From positions 1 to 56,269 of the forward strand of contig JALOAB010000001.1 of NCBI GenBank assembly GCA_023229045.1: 56,269 nt of DNA, written 5' to 3'. The number at the start of each line of letters is the position of its first letter. Position 1 is the stretch's first letter. Below the pieces are notes generated by a model. That model saw only the letters and a list, made by a program, of their open reading frames with translations, was not told where the DNA came from and searched no databases. Positions 16,594 to 25,636 of this stretch are shown in pieces. The position numbers and the translations under genes are program-made. The stretch is from Fidelibacterota bacterium (lineage in GTDB: Bacteria; Fidelibacterota; UBA2242).

Positions 16594-17107
16594 CACAGAC
16601 CTTCATCTCACGTTGAAGATTGGATAATTGTTCATTTGTTTTTCGTAAGCGTTCGCCAATCACCTTGGCTAATGACCATAAGATTTTAATACCCAGATGA
16701 GGTTTGCGGTATAATAAATCCAATAAATCCGGTCGAAAAAAGCCTATGATATCGCAATCCACTTTGGCAATTGCCGAGGCTGAACGCGGCGCTTCATCGA
16801 GCAATGCCAGATCACCGAAAAAAGCTCCTTTCTCAAGATCAACGAGATGCTTACAATCTTCATCCTCGAGTTCTTCGATGATTTCAACGGCCCCTTCGAC
16901 GATAATGTACATCCCAAGTCCCGGATCGCCCATGCGAAAAATCGGTTCGCCTTTCTTGTATTTCCGACGATGAACGATTTTTTCGACCTCGATCAGTTCT
17001 TTTCCATCCAAATCAGAAAAAATCGGAACCGAAGATAACACCCGCATTGTGTCACTCAGTACTGATTTCTTTTTGATTATTATGTTTTCCCAGATTGGAT
17101 TTTTCAT
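16586..17107 (-). CDS. Cyclic-nucleotide-binding domain protein (Crp-like sensor, no DNA-binding domain)
   Basis: Single cAMP/cGMP-type binding domain (about 20-150 of 173 residues): VPIFSDLDGKELIEVEKIVHRRKYKKGEPIFRMGD, then the phosphate-binding cassette GAFFGDLALLDEAPRSASA, where the Arg is the usual nucleotide-phosphate ligand. The C-terminus is a short helix with no helix-turn-helix, so it is not a transcription factor. Coupled by overlap to the exporter gene that follows, which suggests that it regulates or accompanies that membrane protein. Confidence 0.85.
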   Translation of the reverse strand: MKNPIWENIIIKKKSVLSDTMRVLSSVPIFSDLDGKELIEVEKIVHRRKYKKGEPIFRMGDPGLGMYIIVEGAVEIIEELEDEDCKHLVDLEKGAFFGDLALLDEAPRSASAIAKVDCDIIGFFRPDLLDLLYRKPHLGIKILWSLAKVIGERLRKTNEQLSNLQREMKVCDE

Positions 17108-17239
17108 ATCATTAATTACCTTCGTTTTTCAATGATTTGCAGGTAAATATACAAACATTTAGGTAAAACAAACAATTTCATTATATAGAGAGTAAGCCTT
17201 GCTATTCCGCTCTACAATACTTATTTTGAGGCCGCTATT

Positions 17240-18454
17240 ATGAGTATTGTTCCGTTAACGAAAAAAATCGGCTTGATTACGGCGATCGTGGCACTTTGGT
17301 CGGCACAGGCTTTTGCACAACAAAAAGACATTGATAAAAAAATCGAATATCAATCCGAACAACTCGAAAAAATCCGTAAGGATATCCGAACCTATAAAAA
17401 CGATCTGAAAAAAGCCGAATCGAAAGAAAGATCAATCCTAACCCGAATAGATGAAACCGAACGAAGCATCAGCCTGACGGAAAAACTCATTACACAATTA
17501 AATCGCGAACAGAACCAGAAAGAACGTGATATTATCCGGACCGAGCGTTCCATTCAGCTCCTTGAGTCTAATCTGGCAACGTTGAAAAAGAATTTTGCAA
17601 AGCGGCTCGTCTATTTACATAAAAACGGGCAGTACAGCGATCTGGAATTAATCATGACCGCCAGATCCGTCAATCAGGCTTTCTATCGTTATAAATACCT
17701 GCGCATTCTGGCTGAAATCGATCGAAATACATACAATACCATTAAAAATAATATCAGCGCCATCAATCAGAAAAAAAACCAACTAAAAAATGAACTTAGA
17801 GACAAAGAGCAGATCTTAAACGAAAAAAATAATCTCAAAAACAACCTTAAGCAACAAAAGCGCAATCATGATCGACAATTAGCGGTCGCCCGTAAGGATA
17901 AATCGAATATCGCCGCCCAAATCAAAGAAAAAGAAAGAGCCGCGGCTGAAATGTCGCGCTTAATTACAAATCTGGAAAAAGAACGCGAAACCCGGCGCAA
18001 GGAGCTGGAACGCCAGCGCGCCCTCTCCGGCGTCGAAGCCGATAATCCTTTCCTTGCCAGTAAAGGCCGACTGAATTGGCCTGCCAAAGGTGAAATCATC
18101 TCCCGCTTTGGCATTCAAAAACATCCAACTCTGAAAACCATCACCGACAATTCAGGTATCGATATAAAAGTCCGTCTGGGCTCACCCGTTGTTTCGGTGC
18201 TCGACGGAGTAGTTACGACCATTACCTATATCCGGGGATTCGGCAATACGATTATCATCGATCACGGTTCCGGTTTTTATTCGGTTTATGCTCATGTGGA
18301 AAATATTCGCGTTTCCGAAAATGATTATGTCACCACCAATTCGACAATTGCTGAAGTAGGTCAATCCGGCTCGCTGAGCGGCCCTTTGCTCCATTTTGAA
18401 ATCTGGCGCAATAAAACCAAACTTAATCCTGAAGAATGGCTAAATAAAAGATGA
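17240..18454 (+). CDS. EnvC-like coiled-coil protein with degenerate LytM (M23) domain
   Basis: Periplasmic protein of 404 residues. Signal peptide ending AQAFAQ, long coiled coil (about 30-260, rich in K/E/Q), then an M23/LytM domain (about 270-400). In active M23 enzymes the first zinc ligand is a His in HxGID; here it is Asn (DNSGIDIK). The other parts, YAHV and LLHFEIW, are retained. That pattern fits EnvC/NlpD-type activators of cell-wall amidases, which have lost catalysis. Overlaps holB by 4 bases. No ftsEX is nearby. Likely job: septal peptidoglycan hydrolysis at division. Confidence 0.85.
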   Translation: MSIVPLTKKIGLITAIVALWSAQAFAQQKDIDKKIEYQSEQLEKIRKDIRTYKNDLKKAESKERSILTRIDETERSISLTEKLITQLNREQNQKERDIIRTERSIQLLESNLATLKKNFAKRLVYLHKNGQYSDLELIMTARSVNQAFYRYKYLRILAEIDRNTYNTIKNNISAINQKKNQLKNELRDKEQILNEKNNLKNNLKQQKRNHDRQLAVARKDKSNIAAQIKEKERAAAEMSRLITNLEKERETRRKELERQRALSGVEADNPFLASKGRLNWPAKGEIISRFGIQKHPTLKTITDNSGIDIKVRLGSPVVSVLDGVVTTITYIRGFGNTIIIDHGSGFYSVYAHVENIRVSENDYVTTNSTIAEVGQSGSLSGPLLHFEIWRNKTKLNPEEWLNKR

Positions 18455-19584
18455 GTATCTTCCATTTAATCAATCAAACCGAAAACCGCCGTTTACTTGG
18501 TAATGTAATCAGTAATAGTCGGGTCGCCCACGCTTATCTCTTTTATGGTCCGGAAGGCAGTGGCTCCGAAGGCTTTGCGCTCGAATTTGCGGCTATGCTG
18601 AACTGCCTCTCCAAAACTGAACAACCGTGCGGCATTTGCCAGGCTTGCCATCAAATGAAAACACTCGAACATCCGAATCTTACTCTGGTCTTCCCTGTTC
18701 CGGCTCCCAAAGACAGCGACTCGGATGATTCGCCATTCAAGCAATTCAAAGAAGCCGAAATGGAGGAAATCAGGCAAACCATTCAAAATAAGAGTCGCAA
18801 TCCGTATGATAAAATCACTGTAAAAAAAGGACTGCATATCCCGATCTCCTTCATCCGCGAAGTCAAACGCAATATTTATCTGGCTTCGGCATCCACCGGC
18901 TATAAAGTCGTCGTCATTTTCGATGCTCACCTGATGACTGAACAAGCCGCTAATTCATTTCTTAAAATACTCGAGGAACCGCCGGCTCATTCGACCTTCA
19001 TTCTCTCGACCTCTTATCCTGACAATCTCCTGGGCACTATTCAATCGCGCTGTCAGATGTTATATTTTCCGCCGATTCCGGAAGATGAATTGCAAAATTA
19101 TTTAACGGAAAAGGGCTATCCGGCTGAAAATATTCGCCTGGCGGTGCGGCTATCGGGCGGGAATGTTACCCGGCTGATCCAGTTAATCGAACACGACCTG
19201 CAAACCGTCAAAGAAATGACATTAGCTATTTTCACCGACATCGCCCGCTGGAAAGTGCCTAAGGTCTACGAACACATCCGGGAAATGGTCTCGCTATATC
19301 GCGAAGATCCTGAAAATTTTCTCCAGTTAATGCAGTCTCTGATATTCTGGATCCGCGATGCCGAATTGATCCGAAAAGGTCAACCGATTGAAGAAATCAT
19401 CCATCTCGATTACATCGAAAGATTGTCCGGTTTTGTGGATAAATTTCCCGATTTCGAAGCCCAAAATATGAAAGCCTCCGTCGAGAATTGTGTTGATTTC
19501 ATTAACAGGAATGTCTATATTAGTCTCGCTTTAACTGAAATGCTTTTTAAACTAAAAGATCAACTAACAAACCATAAAAAGTAA
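18451..19584 (+). CDS. holB: DNA polymerase III subunit delta-prime
   Basis: Clamp-loader subunit. AAA+ domain starts HAYLFYGPEGSGSEGFALEFA; the P-loop lacks the usual lysine, as is accepted for delta-prime proteins that do not hydrolyse ATP. The zinc module reads CLSKTEQPCGICQAC, and the family SRC motif is in TIQSRCQMLYFP. A Glu/Asp-rich insert (about residues 88-110, DSDSDDSPFKQFKEAEMEE) is unusual. C-terminal region is helical. 377 residues. Stop and the next start overlap by one base with the PSP1 gene, the same neighbour as in Bacillus (holB-yaaT). Confidence 0.9.
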   Translation: MSIFHLINQTENRRLLGNVISNSRVAHAYLFYGPEGSGSEGFALEFAAMLNCLSKTEQPCGICQACHQMKTLEHPNLTLVFPVPAPKDSDSDDSPFKQFKEAEMEEIRQTIQNKSRNPYDKITVKKGLHIPISFIREVKRNIYLASASTGYKVVVIFDAHLMTEQAANSFLKILEEPPAHSTFILSTSYPDNLLGTIQSRCQMLYFPPIPEDELQNYLTEKGYPAENIRLAVRLSGGNVTRLIQLIEHDLQTVKEMTLAIFTDIARWKVPKVYEHIREMVSLYREDPENFLQLMQSLIFWIRDAELIRKGQPIEEIIHLDYIERLSGFVDKFPDFEAQNMKASVENCVDFINRNVYISLALTEMLFKLKDQLTNHKK

Positions 19585-20411
19585 TGAACGATAACCCTGA
19601 CCATAAAGTTATCAAAGTAAAATTCAAAGGCTGTAACCGGGCATTATGCCAGAATCCGCTGGAGCTTCCGATTCAACCCAATGATAAAATTATAGTCTCA
19701 GCCGACCGCGGCGAGGAAATCGGTTGCGCCCTACCGCCCGTCTCAGCCAATAACTTGCCGCAAGACATGAGCGAAATTCCCGCCATCTTACGCAAAGCCA
19801 CCCCGGAAGACCTGTCACACAACAATGAAAATCGTCTACGGGAGAAGGTCGCTCTTGAATTCTGTATCACAAAAGTTGCCGAACTCGGATTGCCGATGAA
19901 ATTGGTCGACGTTGATCTGCGGCTCGACCGTCGCAAGATCGTGTTTTATTTCACCGCCGATGACCGGATCGATTTCCGTGAATTAGTAAAATTACTGGCG
20001 ACGGAATTTAAAACCCGCATTGAAATGCGCCAGATCAGTGGTCGCGAAGAAATGAAACGCACCGATGGGATCGGTCCTTGTGGATTGCAATTGTGCTGTG
20101 CCTGTTTTATTGACGATTTCGATCCAATCAGCACTCAATTGGTCAAAGAACAAAATTTACCTATGAATCCGGCGAAAATCTCCGGCGTTTGCGGCAAACT
20201 GAAATGTTGCTATCGTTACGAGCACGATCTGTATGAAGAAGTGCTGAAAAATTTTCCGTCCTACGGTTCACGTCTGAAAGTCGCCGATAAAGAAGGCGTA
20301 CTCGAAAAAATCGATATATTTGCCGCTACGATAACCGTCCGGTATGATGATAATCAGGTCGAGGACTTTCCCTTAACTGACTTCAACCAAAAAATTACTG
20401 TAATCCAATAA
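19584..20411 (+). CDS. PSP1 domain protein (YaaT/RicT family)
   Basis: 275-residue PSP1-C family protein. The core is KLVDVDLRLDRRKIVFYFTADDRIDFRELVKLL (about 110-145), then RIEMRQIS, GIGPCGLQLCC and SGVCGKLKCCYRYEHDLYEE with the conserved cysteine cluster that in Bacillus RicT helps bind [4Fe-4S]. In Bacillus the Ric complex affects RNA processing and phosphorelay-driven development. Here only the family and its holB neighbour can be read. Confidence 0.88.
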   Translation: MNDNPDHKVIKVKFKGCNRALCQNPLELPIQPNDKIIVSADRGEEIGCALPPVSANNLPQDMSEIPAILRKATPEDLSHNNENRLREKVALEFCITKVAELGLPMKLVDVDLRLDRRKIVFYFTADDRIDFRELVKLLATEFKTRIEMRQISGREEMKRTDGIGPCGLQLCCACFIDDFDPISTQLVKEQNLPMNPAKISGVCGKLKCCYRYEHDLYEEVLKNFPSYGSRLKVADKEGVLEKIDIFAATITVRYDDNQVEDFPLTDFNQKITVIQ

Positions 20412-20424
20412 CGCCCACCCAAAT

Positions 20425-22314
20425 ATGAAAAATTCAGACTCATTTTTCCTGACTACCCCGATCTATTATGTCAACGATATGCCGCATATCGGTCATGCTT
20501 ATACCACGATTCTGGCGGATGTGCTGGCGCGTTATCACCGGGCGCGCGGCGCCGATACTTTCTTTTTAACCGGCGTTGACGAACACGGTCAGAAAGTTCA
20601 GCAAGCCGCTTCGTCGGCTGGTATTACACCGCAGGAACATTGTGACCGCATGGTTGTCCACTTTCGCGAAGCCTGGGAAAAATTAGGAATTAATTACGAT
20701 TTCTTCATCCGTACCACCGATCAATTTCATATCGACGCCGTCCGCCAGGTTCTGCAAAATTTGTACGACCGGGGTGAAATTTACCAACATGAATACGGCG
20801 GCTATTATTGCGTCGGCTGTGAACGTTTCTATACCCAGAAAGAGCTCGTTGATGGCAAATGTCCCCAACATCTGAAAGCGCCGGATTTTATCAAAGAGAA
20901 AAATTATTTCTTTCGCATGAGTAAATATCAAGACTGGCTAGTCGATTATATCCAGAAAAATCCCGATTTCATTCAGCCCGAAAGCCGTAAAAACGAAGTC
21001 CTGGGTTTCCTGAAAAATCCACTTAGTGACCTGTGTATTTCACGTCCGAAAGCGCGCCTCAGTTGGGGCATTGAATTGCCGTTCGATGCCGAATACGTTA
21101 CCTATGTCTGGTTCGACGCCCTGCTTAATTACCTCACCGCAATCGGTTATCCGAATGATCTCAAGCGGTTCGAACACTGGTGGCCGGCCAATTATCACCT
21201 GATCGGTAAGGACATCGTCACGACGCATTGCGTTTACTGGCCGACTATTTTAAAAGCTATTGGTCTGCCTTTGCCCAAAACGATTTTCGCGCATGGCTGG
21301 TGGATGATTGATGAAACCAAGATGTCCAAGTCGCTCAAAAATATAGTCAAACCGCTCGATCTGGTGGATGTCTATGGCGTCGATTCGGTGCGCTATTTTC
21401 TGATGCGCGATATGATGCTCGGGCAGGACGCCAATTTCAGCGAGGAAATTTTCATCAAGCGCTACAATTCGGAATTGGCTAACGATTTCGGCAATCTGGC
21501 CAGCCGTGTAGTGACTTTAATTAAACGAAATTTCACAGCAATTCCCGAAGCCGCTCAACCTGGCAATGACGAAATCGAAATTCAGGTCTCTGCCCGGAAA
21601 TTACCTCAAACCACTCATCAATTGATCAGCGAATTACGTGTGACGGAAGCTCTTGAAGGCATTATCACGTTTGTTCGATCGATCAATAAATATATGGAAG
21701 TGCGCCAGCCCTGGCAATTGGTGAAAACCGATAAAACCGAGGCTGGAACCGTGCTTTACACAGCTCTGGAGAGTTTGCGACTTGCCGCTACTCTCCTCGA
21801 ACCGGTTATGCCAACCAAAATTAAAGAATTGCTAAGCATTCTTCCTGTCGACGAACAAAAACAGGAGTTCGCGTGGGGTCGCATCAAAAGCGGAGCGACT
21901 ATTGAACAAATTCCGATCCTTTTCCCGCGCATCGATAAATCCGTTAAAACTTCAGCTGAACCACCTTCTGCTCCGCTGAAAAAGGAAGAACCGTTAATCA
22001 CCATCGATGATTTTGCAAAGGTTAAACTGACGACCGCAACCGTATTGACCGTCGAAAAAGTCCCGGATGCCACTAAACTGCTTAAATTAACGATCGATCT
22101 CGGAACAGAAAAACGTCAGATTGTCGCCGGAATTGCCGAACATTATTCCCCGGAGCAATTAATTGGCAAAACCATCATCGTCGTTGCAAATCTCCAGCCA
22201 GTCACGATCCGGGGTATAAAAAGCGAAGGCATGTTGTTGGCCGCCAAAAAGGATGGCAAACTGACTCTGCTGAGCAGTATCGATTCGATCGAGCCCGGCG
22301 CTAAAATCAGCTGA
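20425..22314 (+). CDS. metG: Methionyl-tRNA synthetase with C-terminal tRNA-binding domain
   Basis: Charges tRNA-Met. Class I motifs are PHIGHAY (HIGH, about residue 21) and TKMSKSLKN (KMSKS, about 296). The zinc knuckle is a single CVGC...CPQH set, the form of the short-knuckle bacterial type. The anticodon-binding helical domain is followed by a linker (about 510-530) and a C-terminal Trbp111/EMAP-like domain (about 535-629, IDDFAKVKLTTATVLTVEKV...GMLLAAK). 629 residues fits the two-piece form. Thirteen bases after the PSP1 gene, in one operon. Confidence 0.96.
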   Translation: MKNSDSFFLTTPIYYVNDMPHIGHAYTTILADVLARYHRARGADTFFLTGVDEHGQKVQQAASSAGITPQEHCDRMVVHFREAWEKLGINYDFFIRTTDQFHIDAVRQVLQNLYDRGEIYQHEYGGYYCVGCERFYTQKELVDGKCPQHLKAPDFIKEKNYFFRMSKYQDWLVDYIQKNPDFIQPESRKNEVLGFLKNPLSDLCISRPKARLSWGIELPFDAEYVTYVWFDALLNYLTAIGYPNDLKRFEHWWPANYHLIGKDIVTTHCVYWPTILKAIGLPLPKTIFAHGWWMIDETKMSKSLKNIVKPLDLVDVYGVDSVRYFLMRDMMLGQDANFSEEIFIKRYNSELANDFGNLASRVVTLIKRNFTAIPEAAQPGNDEIEIQVSARKLPQTTHQLISELRVTEALEGIITFVRSINKYMEVRQPWQLVKTDKTEAGTVLYTALESLRLAATLLEPVMPTKIKELLSILPVDEQKQEFAWGRIKSGATIEQIPILFPRIDKSVKTSAEPPSAPLKKEEPLITIDDFAKVKLTTATVLTVEKVPDATKLLKLTIDLGTEKRQIVAGIAEHYSPEQLIGKTIIVVANLQPVTIRGIKSEGMLLAAKKDGKLTLLSSIDSIEPGAKIS

Positions 22315-22318
22315 TTGA

Positions 22319-23077
22319 ATGTTCATCGATACTCACGCACATCTCACCTATCCAACTCTAAACGTCCAATTATCCGAAGTTATCGAACGCGCCGAAGAAG
22401 CCGGCGTTACCCGGATTATTAACGTTGCCACAGACCTGGAATCGGCTGAGATGGTTCTGGATTCGGCAAACAAGTTTGACGGTGTTTTTGCGGCGCTTGG
22501 CATTCACCCTCAGGATTCGGCTAATTTACCCTCTGACTGGCCAGACAGACTGCGCGAATTATTGTCAAAGCCAAAAGTGGTTGCGCTTGGCGAAATCGGA
22601 CTCGATTACTATCGTGAATTTTCGCCTAAGGCGACTCAGATCGAAGTATTTCGCCGACAAATATTAATTGCCCGGGAACTCAAATTGCCGATGATTTTGC
22701 ATGACCGGCAGGCACACGAAGATCTGAAACAGATTCTAACCGAAATCGGGTATCATAAAGGCGTCCTGCATTGCTTCTCCGGAAATGCGGTCTTCGCGCG
22801 GGAAATGACCGATCTTGGTTTTTACATTTCTTTCACCGGTAACGCCACCTACGGAAACAGGAAAACCGAACAAGCCGCGCAAGCCGTACCGCTTGAAAAG
22901 CTGATGCTCGAAACTGATGCGCCCTTCTTAGCACCGGAAGGCAAACGCGGCGAGACTAACGAACCGGCTTATATTCCGCTGATCGCCGCAAAAATCGCAG
23001 AGTTAAAAGGCTTGCCGATTGAGACAGTTGCTACTGTGACAACTCAAAACGCCATCAACTTTTTCAATTTACCGTGA
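22319..23077 (+). CDS. tatD: TatD family metal-dependent hydrolase
   Basis: Amidohydrolase-fold DNase/exonuclease, 252 residues, cytoplasmic. Metal ligands are seen in IDTHAHL, GEIGLDYY, LHCFSGN and LMLETDAPFLAP. Four bases after metG and overlapping the following ksgA by 4 bases. The metG-tatD-ksgA order is widespread (metS-yabD-ksgA in Bacillus). The exact substrate in this organism is unknown; family members trim 3' ends of DNA and some D-amino-acid links. Confidence 0.93.
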   Translation: MFIDTHAHLTYPTLNVQLSEVIERAEEAGVTRIINVATDLESAEMVLDSANKFDGVFAALGIHPQDSANLPSDWPDRLRELLSKPKVVALGEIGLDYYREFSPKATQIEVFRRQILIARELKLPMILHDRQAHEDLKQILTEIGYHKGVLHCFSGNAVFAREMTDLGFYISFTGNATYGNRKTEQAAQAVPLEKLMLETDAPFLAPEGKRGETNEPAYIPLIAAKIAELKGLPIETVATVTTQNAINFFNLP

Positions 23078-23865
23078 TCAATCATATACCCAAGAAACGG
23101 CTCGGTCAGAATTTCCTGATCGATCCGAATATACTGCGGAAAATAGTTAAGATTATTGATCCGAAAGAAGCTGATATTATTGTTGAGGTCGGTCCCGGAA
23201 CCGGCTCTCTTACAAGATACTTACTGGATTCAGGTGCAGAGGTTCATGCCATAGAACTTGATTCGCAATTAGTCGATTATTTACATAATGAATTTGCGCA
23301 ATATGCGAACTTTCATCTGTATCACGGCGATGCGGTCAGATTCGATTTTTCGGATTTACTTAACGCCAGTCAAAAAATCAAATTGGCTGGCAATATTCCC
23401 TATAATATCACCAGTCCATTACTCTTCCGGTTTTTCGAGATAGTCGAACATCTCGATCGGATAGTTTTATTGGTGCAAAAAGAAATTGCCCAGCGGATTT
23501 GCGCCAAACCGGGAACGAAAGAATACGGAATTCTTTCCGTTATGACTAATTTCTATTGTCGACCGCAGATCGAGTTTCAGGTTTCGCCCAGGGTCTTCCG
23601 TCCTGTTCCTAAAGTCACTTCCGGTTTGATAAAACTGACGCCGGTTGATAATGATTATGATCCGAAATTTCGTCGCCAGTTCAACGAATTGGTCAGAAAA
23701 GCCTTTAGCCAGAGAAGGAAAATCCTGCGCAACTCGCTCAACTTGCCGCTGTCCGCCGAAAACGCTGATTGCCCGGTGTCTCTCTCCCGACGGGCAGAAA
23801 CCTTAACCATCGCTGAATTTGTGGCATTGACCCGCTGGTACAGTGCACGCTTTTTTCTTGGATAA
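23074..23865 (+). CDS. rsmA: 16S rRNA dimethyladenosine transferase
   Basis: Also called KsgA; dimethylates two adjacent adenines near the 3' end of 16S rRNA using SAM. Motifs are KKRLGQNFLID at the start, VEVGPGTGSLT (SAM loop, about 38-48), the target motif NIPYNITSPLLF (about 107-118), and a C-terminal AFSQRRKILRNSL. Start is a GTG at 23074 overlapping the tatD stop (GTGA). 263 residues. The last protein gene of the plus-strand run that starts at 17240. Confidence 0.95.
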   Translation: MINHIPKKRLGQNFLIDPNILRKIVKIIDPKEADIIVEVGPGTGSLTRYLLDSGAEVHAIELDSQLVDYLHNEFAQYANFHLYHGDAVRFDFSDLLNASQKIKLAGNIPYNITSPLLFRFFEIVEHLDRIVLLVQKEIAQRICAKPGTKEYGILSVMTNFYCRPQIEFQVSPRVFRPVPKVTSGLIKLTPVDNDYDPKFRRQFNELVRKAFSQRRKILRNSLNLPLSAENADCPVSLSRRAETLTIAEFVALTRWYSARFFLG

Positions 23866-23907
23866 AAAGTGAAATTAGGATAATTTCCGAACGCTTTTTC
23901 ACACAAC

Positions 23908-23980
23908 GGGCCCCTAGCTCAACGGTTAGAGCACCGGACTCATAATCCGTCGGTTCGGGGTTCAAATCCCCGGGGGCCCA
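23908..23980 (+). tRNA. tRNA with CAT anticodon (tRNA-Ile2 or tRNA-Met)
   Basis: Cloverleaf of 73 bases: acceptor GGGCCCC/GGGGCCC, D-arm GCTC/GAGC with 8-base loop, anticodon arm CCGGA-CTCATAA-TCCGT (outermost pair C-T not paired), T-arm CGGGG-TTCAAAT-CCCCG, discriminator A, no encoded CCA. The G-C-rich acceptor beginning GGGCCCC and the short D-loop resemble isoleucine tRNAs whose CAT is changed to lysidine-AT, but elongator Met cannot be excluded. Confidence 0.92.
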
Positions 23981-24073
23981 CTCTTCGATTAAAAATTCAA
24001 AATGGAAAATGGAAAATCTTCTCAAAGCATCAATGCTTTCGACTTGTATTAGACCATATTCTTAAAATTGTAT

Positions 24074-24094
24074 TAATCCGTCGGTTCGGGGTTC
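24074..24094 (+). repeat. 21-base partial copy of the upstream tRNA
   Basis: Exact copy of tRNA bases 23943-23963, running from the anticodon loop through the variable region into the T-loop, 131 bases downstream. It lacks acceptor arms and cannot fold as a tRNA. Partial tRNA copies downstream of a tRNA are often left by integrated elements or by local slippage. The segment in between (23964-24073) is not coding. Confidence 0.7.
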
Positions 24095-24166
24095 TTCCGT
24101 AGGTCACGCAGGACTCTTTTGGAGAACTCCCGATATCAAGTCCTTTAAGAATCTATCCAACTCTTC

Positions 24167-25291
24167 TTAAAGAAATCTCCAGAAAGAATTCGGCGCGCTC
24201 TTCTTTTTGAAAAACGCGTACCATTTGCACACAGGATATAACACGCCTAATCCGACTATCCATACGGCATACATTACAAAAATATTGGTCCCGCAAGGAA
24301 ATATGAAGCCGATACAAGCATAGAGATAAAGGTGAATCAGATAAAAAAACAGTGCCGTTTTCCCGAATATCTGTAACAGATTATCTATTCCTGATTTGAT
24401 CCTGTCCTCAAGCCCGATGAATAGCGCAAACAAGCACAGATTGACGCCCATCGTGAGAGCGATAAAAGTCAGACTCGGAGGATATTTTGTGACATTTAAA
24501 AAAGCGATCCAATCTCCATTCAATGGATTATGAAAACTACCCAAGCCGGTAGCTCTTAAAATTGCAAATATAACGATCAGTAGCAGTCCTACTATCAGTG
24601 AAAAGACAAGGTTAGACTCGCCCTTCAGCAGTCTTTTGCCAAATGCCATCCCTCCTGCGGTGAGACCGACCCAGGGAAAAAGAGGATAGAACACCTGCAT
24701 ACTATCTGTCTGCCCGGGAATAAATAGGAGACGAAGCACAAAGGAATAATGGGTATCGGCATCCAGCGCCGGAATAATCGCCGCCGTAATGGCTATTGCA
24801 ATAAAGCTGAATAAAATCAGAACATATGGTCGGCAAAATAACAGCAGACCACATACGATCATTGCACATCCCAGGGCGGAAAGTACCCCAAAATGAAACC
24901 ACACCTCTCCCCCGCCTCCCGGCGAGTGGTTCATCTGCACAACATTTCCAAGATTGCCAATCATCCAAGCCGGATCCTCGATAAAAAGCTGTAATATCAT
25001 CAAAATTACTCCGCGGATTGCATAATGCTTGAAAACCTGGATTCGCGACCAGCCAATACGATAGCGGGAATCGGCAAACAGTATAATGCTGATTCCCATT
25101 ATGAAGAAAAAACCGGGAGCGCAGATATGAGTAACGAACCTCGATAAAAAACACAATGCGTTACTGTATTGCGGCAAAGACAGACCCCAGAATTCGCCTA
25201 TATGTATTTTCCTGATGAAATAATTGGCATGATCCAATGCCATCAAGACCATTAATAAACCGCGATATTTATCAATCCATTTGATTCGCAT
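24167..25291 (-). CDS. DUF1624 membrane protein (heparan-alpha-glucosaminide N-acetyltransferase-like)
   Basis: Predicted membrane acyltransferase-like protein, 374 residues with about nine to ten hydrophobic segments. The start MRIKWIDKYRGLLMVLMALDH is the family hallmark (R-x-x-x-D-x-x-R-G...M-x-x-D-H). FYLIHLYLY near residue 330 is the usual C-terminal signature. By analogy with HGSNAT and OpgC relatives it could move acyl groups onto sugars across the membrane; no substrate can be read. It converges on the tRNA fragment and is followed upstream by a TfoX-N gene. Confidence 0.85.
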   Translation of the reverse strand: MRIKWIDKYRGLLMVLMALDHANYFIRKIHIGEFWGLSLPQYSNALCFLSRFVTHICAPGFFFIMGISIILFADSRYRIGWSRIQVFKHYAIRGVILMILQLFIEDPAWMIGNLGNVVQMNHSPGGGGEVWFHFGVLSALGCAMIVCGLLLFCRPYVLILFSFIAIAITAAIIPALDADTHYSFVLRLLFIPGQTDSMQVFYPLFPWVGLTAGGMAFGKRLLKGESNLVFSLIVGLLLIVIFAILRATGLGSFHNPLNGDWIAFLNVTKYPPSLTFIALTMGVNLCLFALFIGLEDRIKSGIDNLLQIFGKTALFFYLIHLYLYACIGFIFPCGTNIFVMYAVWIVGLGVLYPVCKWYAFFKKKSAPNSFWRFL

Positions 25292-25312
25292 ACGCGTCCC
25301 TTATTGCTGTTA

Positions 25313-25636
25313 TTAGCCGCTTTTTCCTGGGTTTTTTACAGGCAGAGGTACTACCCTTACAAGTTCATCTATAATGTTATTGAATAGTTCTTTATCCTCA
25401 ACGTCAACTATATAGTGTTCTTTTGCGCCTTTATACGGAAATCCTTTGTTTTCTTTCGGGAATAATGTTTTGATACAGTCCAGCTCTTTTACATATACGG
25501 TATTATTACAGACGAGCAGAATTGGTTTTTCATTGACATAAATCATATACTCGCCGAACATTTTCTTAGAGCGTTTATTCCATTTATTATCAATTTGATC
25601 AAGTACAAATTCAATATAATCGGGCGTCGTTGACAT
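25313..25636 (-). CDS. TfoX N-terminal domain protein
   Basis: 107 residues. Start MSTTPDYIEFVLDQIDNKW at 25636 has a strong GAGGTG site; the longer frame to 25690 runs through the upstream gene in another frame. Family features are KKMFGEYMIYVNEKPILLVCNNTVYVK and EHYIVDVEDKEL, as in small TfoX-N proteins of unknown activity (named after the competence regulator, but without its C-terminal half). Overlaps the 3' end of the truncated glyoxalase-fold gene by 26 bases. Separated by 21 bases from the DUF1624 start. Confidence 0.85.
   Translation of the reverse strand: MSTTPDYIEFVLDQIDNKWNKRSKKMFGEYMIYVNEKPILLVCNNTVYVKELDCIKTLFPKENKGFPYKGAKEHYIVDVEDKELFNNIIDELVRVVPLPVKNPGKSG

Noticed and set aside
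18451..18600. Loss of the P-loop lysine in HolB as a sign of a broken gene
   Set aside because: Delta-prime proteins commonly lack a working P-loop; the frame, zinc module and SRC motif are intact.
24100..24172. Second, decayed tRNA gene after the CAT tRNA
   Set aside because: Only the 21-base segment matches; no acceptor or D-arm pairing can be drawn. The CTTTAAGAA/TTCTTAAAG inverted repeat there is weak and overlaps the DUF1624 stop.
24702..25154. 150-codon frame overlapping the DUF1624 gene on the same strand
   Set aside because: A different frame of a membrane protein gene; no start signal and no family pattern.
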